Source: Verrucomicrobiia bacterium
GTDB lineage: Bacteria; Verrucomicrobiota; Verrucomicrobiae; Limisphaerales; UBA11358
Direction of reading: 5' to 3'
DNA length: 6,535 nucleotides
Assembly (NCBI GenBank): GCA_030042375.1
Contig: JASHZU010000260.1
Location: 1 to 6,535, forward strand
Shown here: positions 1-4,435 of the stretch, piece by piece
Layout: each line of letters opens with the position of its first letter
Position numbering within the stretch: the first letter of the stretch is position 1
Position numbers and translations under genes: made by a program
Notes under the pieces: model-generated
Told to the model about the DNA's origin: nothing
Database searches by the model: none
The model's input: only the letters and a program-made list of their open reading frames with translations

Positions 1-246
1 TCCCAGTGCACGATTATTTCCGAGGAGTTTCATTGCCCGCGCGCGTTATGGATTGCGCAGCAGCATGGGCTGGATGCCATTGCCTTCGCCGCGCCGGATG
101 TCGGCCTGAGGAGCTGGTCGTTGCGCGCCAGCTTCCGGGAACAGTTTGCGCGCGCATGGTGTGCGGTTGACCTGTATGTGTTGCATCGTCAGCCAAAATT
201 TCCGGGTCCCCGGGAACCAATTTTGCTTGGTTCGATTCCGCCTTGA
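1..246 (+). CDS. sanA: SanA/YdcF-family (DUF218) membrane protein, C-terminal 81 residues only
   Basis: The reading frame is open from the first base to a TGA at 244-246; the start lies outside the window. The visible part matches the C-terminal half of SanA-type proteins: 'EEFHCPRALWIAQQHGLDA' near residues 8-26, then 'FAAPDV', then 'DLYVLHRQPKFPGPREPI' near the end. In the known family (ElyC/SanA/YdcF, DUF218) the protein is anchored in the inner membrane by an N-terminal helix and affects envelope permeability and vancomycin tolerance at high temperature; its biochemical activity is not settled. The anchor and the first half of the DUF218 fold cannot be seen here. The end overlaps the folA start by four bases (TTGA), so the two genes are probably co-transcribed and translationally coupled. 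Family assignment is fairly sure; exact orthology to E. coli sanA is not. Confidence 0.82.
   Translation, partial: SQCTIISEEFHCPRALWIAQQHGLDAIAFAAPDVGLRSWSLRASFREQFARAWCAVDLYVLHRQPKFPGPREPILLGSIPP
194..233 (+). promoter_or_regulatory. two mutually exclusive stem-loops just upstream of the folA start
   Basis: Two hairpins compete for the same bases at the end of the sanA-like gene. The proximal one is a perfect 7-bp stem, GAACCAA (214-220) with TTGGTTC (227-233), around the loop TTTTGC. The distal one pairs CAAAATT (194-200) with AATTTTG (219-225) and encloses a second stem, 204-209 with 213-218, that has one G-A mismatch. Both cannot form at once. The right arm of the proximal stem sits 10 to 16 bases before the TTG start of folA, where a ribosome binding site would lie. 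Ribosomes finishing the upstream gene would open either structure. A role in coupling is inference, and the bases are also constrained by the conserved protein motif they encode. Confidence 0.25.
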
Positions 247-824
247 AACACTTCAAAGCCATCGCTGCAATGTCGCAGAACCGCGTGATTGGCGCGCAGG
301 GGAAAATCCCGTGGTATCTGCCGGACGACTTTAAGTGGTTCAAACAAATGACCATGGGCCACGTCATCGTCATGGGCCGCAAGACCTTCGAAAGCATCGG
401 CAACCCGCTGCCCAGCCGGAAAAACATGGTGCTCACGCGCCACCCGCAAAGCCTCATCAAAAAACACCCAGAGATTTTCGGACAATACCACGAATGGCGC
501 GGCGGGAAATTCCTGAAGCGGCCGTATCAATTTCATTTTTCAAAACTCGGCGAAAAACTCGAGACGGAAATTTTCATTTTCAATTCGCTGGATAAATTGA
601 ACCCGGAGGAATTTCCGAGCGACATTTTTATTTGCGGCGGCGCGCAGATTTACGAAGAGGCGTTGCCGCGCTGTTCGGACCTGTATTTGACGGTGGTGAA
701 GCGCGACATCGAAGGCGGCGATGCGTTCTTTCCGCCTTTTGAAAACAAGTTCAAACTGGTCGAGGAAATCCGGGACACGCCCGAGTTTAAAATCGACCAT
801 TACCAGCATCGCAGTTTGAAGTGA
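243..824 (+). CDS. folA: dihydrofolate reductase with an internal insertion
   Basis: This cytoplasmic enzyme reduces dihydrofolate to tetrahydrofolate with NADPH and supplies one-carbon units for thymidylate, purines and methionine. The fold is clear: 'IAAMSQNRVIG' (7-17), 'IPWYLPDDFKWF' (22-33) with Trp24 and acidic Asp29 equivalent to E. coli Trp22 and Asp27, 'MGRKTFESIG' (44-53) and 'LTR' (64-66) for NADPH, 'ICGGAQIYEEALP' (130-142), and 'LYLTVV' (147-152). At 193 residues it is longer than the usual 159 or so; the extra length is an insertion of about 35 residues between roughly 67 and 109. The TTG start at 243 is chosen because the conserved first strand (residues 4-10) lies before the first ATG codon, at residue 10. 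No Shine-Dalgarno is visible, and the start overlaps the upstream stop as TTGA, so translation is probably coupled. No thymidylate synthase gene is in view. Confidence 0.95.
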   Translation: MKHFKAIAAMSQNRVIGAQGKIPWYLPDDFKWFKQMTMGHVIVMGRKTFESIGNPLPSRKNMVLTRHPQSLIKKHPEIFGQYHEWRGGKFLKRPYQFHFSKLGEKLETEIFIFNSLDKLNPEEFPSDIFICGGAQIYEEALPRCSDLYLTVVKRDIEGGDAFFPPFENKFKLVEEIRDTPEFKIDHYQHRSLK

Positions 825-862
825 GTCCAGGCTGGTTTATTTGCGCGGAGGCGTTTATCCTT

Positions 863-867
863 GGAGA
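863..867 (+). promoter_or_regulatory. ribosome binding site that fixes the start at 871
   Basis: GGAGA lies three bases before ATG 871. It favours that ATG over the in-frame TTG at 841, which has no purine-rich stretch at the right distance and would add ten residues with no coiled-coil character. Confidence 0.6.
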
Positions 868-870
868 ATT

Positions 871-1104
871 ATGAAACAGCAGGAAATCGCCGAGCTTTTG
901 CGAAAAGAAGTGGGTGAACTGGAAGTTTCCATCAAGAAAGTCCAGGCCCGGTGCGACCGTTTAAAACGGTTCGTGCTCAATTTGGAAGATGAACTGAACC
1001 CGACGGGAGAAGCCCCGAAGTCCATCCTCGATGGCAAGTTCCGGGAAGTGATTGACAAGGTCTTTGGCGAGAAGCCCAAACGACCCCGCCAGTCCAAGCG
1101 GTGA
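871..1104 (+). CDS. small coiled-coil protein of unknown function (77 aa)
   Basis: I do not recognise this gene. The 77-residue product is soluble, with no signal peptide or membrane segment. Residues 7-42 show a regular heptad pattern: A7, V14, I21, C28, V35, L42 at one core position and L10, L17, V24, L31, L38 at the other, which predicts a coiled coil of about five heptads. A turn-rich linker with Asn43, Pro44 and Gly46 follows, then a second amphipathic segment (about 51-65) and a strongly basic tail, 'EKPKRPRQSKR'. ATG 871 is preferred because of the GGAGA just before it. The gene lies 46 bases after folA and 72 bases before the large membrane protein, all on one strand, so it may share a transcript. 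A dimeric partner or nucleic-acid-associated role would fit coiled coil plus basic tail, but that is inference only. Confidence 0.75.
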   Translation: MKQQEIAELLRKEVGELEVSIKKVQARCDRLKRFVLNLEDELNPTGEAPKSILDGKFREVIDKVFGEKPKRPRQSKR

Positions 1105-1110
1105 GAGGCG

Positions 1111-1151
1111 TTCAGATCGCAATCTGGATACGAACGGCCAGACGGCTGGTT
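1111..1151 (+). other. two tandem stem-loops in the gap before the membrane-protein gene
   Basis: The 72-base gap contains two adjacent small hairpins. The first is TTCAGAT (1111-1117) with ATCTGGA (1122-1128), loop CGCA, seven pairs including one G-U. The second is GGCCAG (1136-1141) with CTGGTT (1146-1151), loop ACGG, six pairs including two G-U. Neither is followed by a T-run, so they are not textbook intrinsic terminators. They could affect read-through or mRNA stability between the small protein and the membrane protein, or be chance. Confidence 0.25.
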
Positions 1152-1176
1152 AGGTGACAGCAAAAAATTTGGAAGA

Positions 1177-3231
1177 TTGAACACACCTAAAAATCATATC
1201 CGATGGGCGCCGCACGCCATATTGGGGCTGGTTTGCGCCTTTATCATTGGGATATTTGCCTGGTGGGCGGAATCAGGCGTGTTCGAACTCGCCAGCCCGC
1301 GCGCGGAGGATTCCTATTATAATCTGCTGGTGCAAGGTTTCCAGGCGGGACAACTCAACGTAAAAAGAGAGGCGCCGCCGGGCCTCGCCAAACTTTCCGA
1401 TCCGTACGATCCGGCGCTTAACGAGTCTCTCGTCTGGGGCAAAGACGATTTGGCCTATGAGATGAGTTATTACAAGGGAAAGTTGTACCTGTATTTTGGC
1501 GTCACACCGGCATTGGTGCTTTTCTGGCCTTATGAAATCCTCACCGGCCATTATCTCTCTCACCGAAACGCGGTGGTAATTTTTTTCTCGCTAGGGTTCC
1601 TGGCTGCCGCCGGATTGTTGCGCGCGATTTGGAAACGCTATTTTCCAGATATCGGCGTTTGGGTCGCAGCCTGCGGCCTGTTGGCCATGGGTTTGGCCAC
1701 AGGCATCCTCGAAGTGCTTCCGGCGTGCGACGTCTATGAAGTGGCCAAAAGCTGCGCTTTTGCGTTCACTATGCTGGCCCTGGCGGGAATCTGGCGGGCG
1801 CTGCACGATGCCAAACGGCCGGCGCTCTGGCTGCTCCTGGCCAGCGTGGCTTACGGACTGGCCATCGGTTCACGGCCCTTGTTGCTGTTTGGAGCCATCA
1901 TCCTTTTGCTTCCTTTGGCGCGAGCGTGGAAGACGAACCAGACAGGCTCAGGCCCGCGGCTTGTGATATCGTTTTTGGCAATCATCGGCCCAATGCTGCT
2001 GATTGGCGCAGGGTTGATGCTTTACAACGACCTGCGTTTTGACAGCCCGTTTGAATTCGGATGGCACTATCAACTCACCAATTACAATAACCATACCGCC
2101 CGGCAATTGAGCTTGGATTACTGGTTCAGGAATTTTCTTTTTTATTTTATCGAGCCGGCGCGATGGAGCGGCCATTTCCCTTATTTGCAGGCGGGAATTG
2201 CGGCGTCCTCTTCACCCGCAGGTTACTACGGAACGAATGCGCCTTTCAGCGGAGTTTTGTGCAACTACCCGGTCACATGGCTGGCCCTGTCATCGCCCCT
2301 GGCATGGAGAAACCGGCCAGCGGAAGACGCTTCCCGGATACGCTATTTTGTTATCGCTCTATTTTTGCTTTTTGTGACGTCCGCGGGCACGCTTTGCCTT
2401 TTTTTCGCCGGCGCCGGCAGCTACGAATTGGATTTTCTTCCGGCGCTGATGCTCCTGGCGGTCATCGGTATCCTGGGGGTGGAACGGACGCTCGCTGACT
2501 TGCCAAAGTGGCGGCGTCTTGCGCGAACCGGCTGGTGCCTGCTGCTGGCATATACCCTTGTCTTTAATCTATTGGCGGCGATTGAATCCCGCGCGACCGC
2601 CGACTATTTTGCAGGCAATTCGTTTATCCACCAGAACCGGCTGGACGAAGCCGTGCAACGTCTGCAAACCGCCGCGTTGCTGAAGCCGGATTCGGCTTCG
2701 ATTCACCTGGCCCTTGGCATTGCCTATAGCAAGACGGGGCAGCAAGACGAAGGGATTGATGAATGCCGAAAGGCTTTGGCGATAGATCCCAAATTCGCAG
2801 AAGCCTACTATGATCTCGGCAATGCGCTGATCCAGGCGGGGCAGGAGAAAGAAGGCTTTGAACAAATCGAAAAGGCTTTGGAAATCGAACCCGGCTTCGC
2901 GGCGGCTCGTTTTGCGACAGAAAATAATAACCTGGCCTGGTCAATGGCCACGAATCCGGATGCCAGCAAACGCGATGGACCACTCGCTGTAAAGCTGGCC
3001 GAAGGCGCCTGCCAAAATACGCATTACCAGGAAACGGTCATGGTCGGAACCTTGGCGGCAGCGTACGCCGAAGCCGGGCGATTTGACGATGCCATCGCGA
3101 CAGCGCAGAAAGCCTGCCAACTGGCAGCTAAAGCCGGAGACCAGAAATTGTTGAAAAGCAACCAGGACCTGCTCGCGTTGTATCAGAAACATCAGCCGTA
3201 TCGCGAAGAGGAACCATCAGCACCGCAATAG
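1177..3231 (+). CDS. polytopic membrane protein, GT-C glycosyltransferase-like, with C-terminal TPR repeats
   Basis: This 684-residue protein has an N-terminal membrane helix (about 12-30), a large loop (31-102) and then about ten more hydrophobic segments up to about 470. The first loop carries acidic 'PRAEDSYYNL' (Glu44, Asp45); GT-C enzymes use an acidic motif in this place. 'KGKLYLYFGVTPALVL' (100-115), 'YGLAIGSRPLLLF' (226-238) and 'SYELDFLPALMLL' (415-427) are typical of bacterial GT-C-like proteins that use lipid-linked sugars, but the donor and acceptor here are unknown. Residues 481-575 hold about three TPR units, followed by 'NNLAWSMATNPDASKRDG' (584-601) and another TPR-like unit (623-650). 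The TTG at 1177 is the first possible start after an in-frame stop at 1102-1104 and precedes the first helix; GGAAG at 1171-1175 is too close to be a good Shine-Dalgarno, so the start is less certain. Enzymatic activity is inference; TPR and membrane architecture are directly visible. Confidence 0.82.
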   Translation: MNTPKNHIRWAPHAILGLVCAFIIGIFAWWAESGVFELASPRAEDSYYNLLVQGFQAGQLNVKREAPPGLAKLSDPYDPALNESLVWGKDDLAYEMSYYKGKLYLYFGVTPALVLFWPYEILTGHYLSHRNAVVIFFSLGFLAAAGLLRAIWKRYFPDIGVWVAACGLLAMGLATGILEVLPACDVYEVAKSCAFAFTMLALAGIWRALHDAKRPALWLLLASVAYGLAIGSRPLLLFGAIILLLPLARAWKTNQTGSGPRLVISFLAIIGPMLLIGAGLMLYNDLRFDSPFEFGWHYQLTNYNNHTARQLSLDYWFRNFLFYFIEPARWSGHFPYLQAGIAASSSPAGYYGTNAPFSGVLCNYPVTWLALSSPLAWRNRPAEDASRIRYFVIALFLLFVTSAGTLCLFFAGAGSYELDFLPALMLLAVIGILGVERTLADLPKWRRLARTGWCLLLAYTLVFNLLAAIESRATADYFAGNSFIHQNRLDEAVQRLQTAALLKPDSASIHLALGIAYSKTGQQDEGIDECRKALAIDPKFAEAYYDLGNALIQAGQEKEGFEQIEKALEIEPGFAAARFATENNNLAWSMATNPDASKRDGPLAVKLAEGACQNTHYQETVMVGTLAAAYAEAGRFDDAIATAQKACQLAAKAGDQKLLKSNQDLLALYQKHQPYREEEPSAPQ

Positions 3232-3237
3232 CCGCTT

Positions 3238-4350
3238 CTACCACACCTCCACCGGCCCCTTGGGCACGGGAATATTTTCGCGCTGGGCAACGGCGGGTTC
3301 GTCGCGCATGAAGGAGGCGACCATCGGCGGTGGCTGGAAACGAGGCAGCAGTTCGCCGTTGTCATCCAGAAATTGTTGGCGCCAGCGGATGTAATTTTCC
3401 AGGACCTCGTCAAATTCCGCGCGTGAGGAAATTTTCACGACGCGTTTGTTGAATTCGTGGCACGGGCCGAAACGCTTGGCGTACCAGGGCGCAACCTTGC
3501 GGAACATCCGGCAGCCATGCGCCTCGCCAAAAACTTCAATCATCAAATCCAAATGACGGCACAAGACGCGCACACGCTCAGAAAAGGACGGCTCGGCCGG
3601 AAGTCCTTCGCTGGGATAATTCATATACTGTAGCGTCCGGCGGAAAATCCATGGATCATAAAACGCGCCGCGCCCGACGCTCACGCCGGCGCAGCCGGTT
3701 TCGTCGAACATCTTTTTTGCCGCCTGCGGGGTCGTGATATCGCCGTTGCCGATGACCGGGATGTCTTTTACGGCCTCCACGACTTTCCGGATGCCGGCCA
3801 GGTTGACCGTGCCGCCAAAACCCTGCTCGCGCGTGCGGCCATGAACGAAGATGGCGGCCACCCCGGCGTCTTCGAGGGCACGGGCCAGGTCCGGCGCGGT
3901 GAGATTCTCATCGTCCCAGCCGAGGCGCATTTTGGCGGTAACGGGGATTTTCACGGCGGCGACCATGCCGCGAACCAGCGCGGAGGTCTTTTCCAGTTCC
4001 ATCATCATCGCCGAGCCGCCGCCCACCTTGCAAACCTTTCGAACGGGACAGCCCATATTGATGTCTATGGAATGGGTGCCCAGGGATTCGAGGGCTTGCG
4101 CGGCGTCGCGCATCTCTTCGGGCACGCTGCCAAACAATTGGATGGCAAGTGGTGAGTCCGTGGGCCGGGTCTCAATTAATTTGAGGGCTTTTGGATTGCG
4201 TTCCAGGAGCGAACGCGCGTTCACCAGGTCGGTCGTGCACAGGCCCACGCCGCCGATTTCGCGCACAACGAGGCGGAATGGCAGGTTGGTGTAACCCGCC
4301 AGCGGCGATAAAAATAAATTGGATTCCAATTTGAGCGAACCGATTCGCAT
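3238..4350 (-). CDS. dusB: tRNA dihydrouridine synthase, DusB type
   Basis: This FMN- and NADPH-dependent cytoplasmic enzyme reduces specific uridines in the D-loop region of tRNA to dihydrouridine. Visible motifs in order are 'LSPLAGYTNLPFR' (14-26) at the flavin site, 'IQLFG' (70-74), 'SIDINMGCPVRKV' (94-106) with catalytic Cys101, 'TAKMRLGWDD' (138-147) with FMN-binding Lys140, 'IFVHGRTREQ' (167-176) with His170, 'IPVIGNGDI' (197-205), and 'GVSVGRGAF' (223-231). The C-terminal helical tRNA-binding domain follows ('GCRMFRKVAPWYAKRFG'). At 370 residues it is longer than E. coli DusB (about 321), mostly through a tail from about 337 that is rich in Pro and charged residues. The ATG at 4350 begins exactly at the conserved first strand. 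No Shine-Dalgarno precedes it, and a likely -10 box lies only 8 bases upstream. The gene diverges from ftsH and converges on the TPR protein gene. The Dus family is certain; the B subtype is likely. Confidence 0.93.
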   Translation of the reverse strand: MRIGSLKLESNLFLSPLAGYTNLPFRLVVREIGGVGLCTTDLVNARSLLERNPKALKLIETRPTDSPLAIQLFGSVPEEMRDAAQALESLGTHSIDINMGCPVRKVCKVGGGSAMMMELEKTSALVRGMVAAVKIPVTAKMRLGWDDENLTAPDLARALEDAGVAAIFVHGRTREQGFGGTVNLAGIRKVVEAVKDIPVIGNGDITTPQAAKKMFDETGCAGVSVGRGAFYDPWIFRRTLQYMNYPSEGLPAEPSFSERVRVLCRHLDLMIEVFGEAHGCRMFRKVAPWYAKRFGPCHEFNKRVVKISSRAEFDEVLENYIRWRQQFLDDNGELLPRFQPPPMVASFMRDEPAVAQRENIPVPKGPVEVW

Positions 4351-4360
4351 GCTATATATT
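4331..4360 (+). promoter_or_regulatory. candidate promoter for ftsH
   Basis: TTGAGC (4331-4336) and TATATT (4355-4360) are separated by 18 bases and match sigma-70 consensus at 4 and 5 of 6 positions. An alternative -10, TATACT, lies at 4361-4366 but lacks a well-placed -35. The -35 box would lie inside the first codons of the divergent dus gene. Predicted from sequence only; the AT-rich block also gives matches by chance. Confidence 0.35.
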
Positions 4361-4386
4361 TATACTGGAAAATCGTGAGTTGCGAA
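4359..4386 (-). promoter_or_regulatory. candidate dus promoter, possibly giving a leaderless mRNA
   Basis: On the minus strand TTCGCA (4386-4381) and TATAAA (4364-4359) are 16 bases apart and match consensus at 4 and 5 of 6 positions. Only 8 bases separate the -10 box from ATG 4350, so transcription would start at or within a base or two of the start codon. This fits the absence of a Shine-Dalgarno before dus. The -10 overlaps the ftsH -10 region on the other strand. Confidence 0.35.
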
Positions 4387-4392
4387 AGCAGC
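4379..4392 (+). other. small GAAA-tetraloop hairpin in the ftsH leader
   Basis: GTTGC (4379-4383) pairs with GCAGC (4388-4392), with one T-G wobble, around the loop GAAA, which is of the stable GNRA class. It would fall in the ftsH 5' untranslated region if the promoter at 4331-4360 is used. It is only five pairs long, ends about 30 bases before the Shine-Dalgarno, and may be chance. Confidence 0.2.
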
Positions 4393-4424
4393 AACAGCAT
4401 GATACTTTTGATTTCCAAACAGGC

Positions 4425-4430
4425 AGGAGA
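4425..4430 (+). promoter_or_regulatory. strong ribosome binding site of ftsH
   Basis: AGGAGA ends five bases before ATG 4436, an ideal spacing. It is the clearest Shine-Dalgarno in the window and fixes the ftsH start. The contrast with folA, the membrane-protein gene and dus, which have none or a poor one, is marked. Confidence 0.8.
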
Positions 4431-4435
4431 ACAAC

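Noticed and set aside
14..460. 148-codon open frame on the minus strand across the sanA-folA junction
   Set aside because: It lies antisense to two clear genes and its product shows no family motif; a shadow of GC-rich coding sequence.
841..870. TTG at 841 as an earlier start for the small protein
   Set aside because: No ribosome binding site at a suitable distance, whereas GGAGA precedes ATG 871; the extra residues do not continue the heptad pattern.
3255..3265. GCCC-CTT-GGGC hairpin as a terminator for the membrane-protein gene
   Set aside because: Only four base pairs, no T-run directly after it, and it lies inside the dus coding sequence.
3851..4294. 147-codon plus-strand open frame inside dus
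   Set aside because: Antisense to a well-conserved enzyme; composition biased and no recognisable domain.
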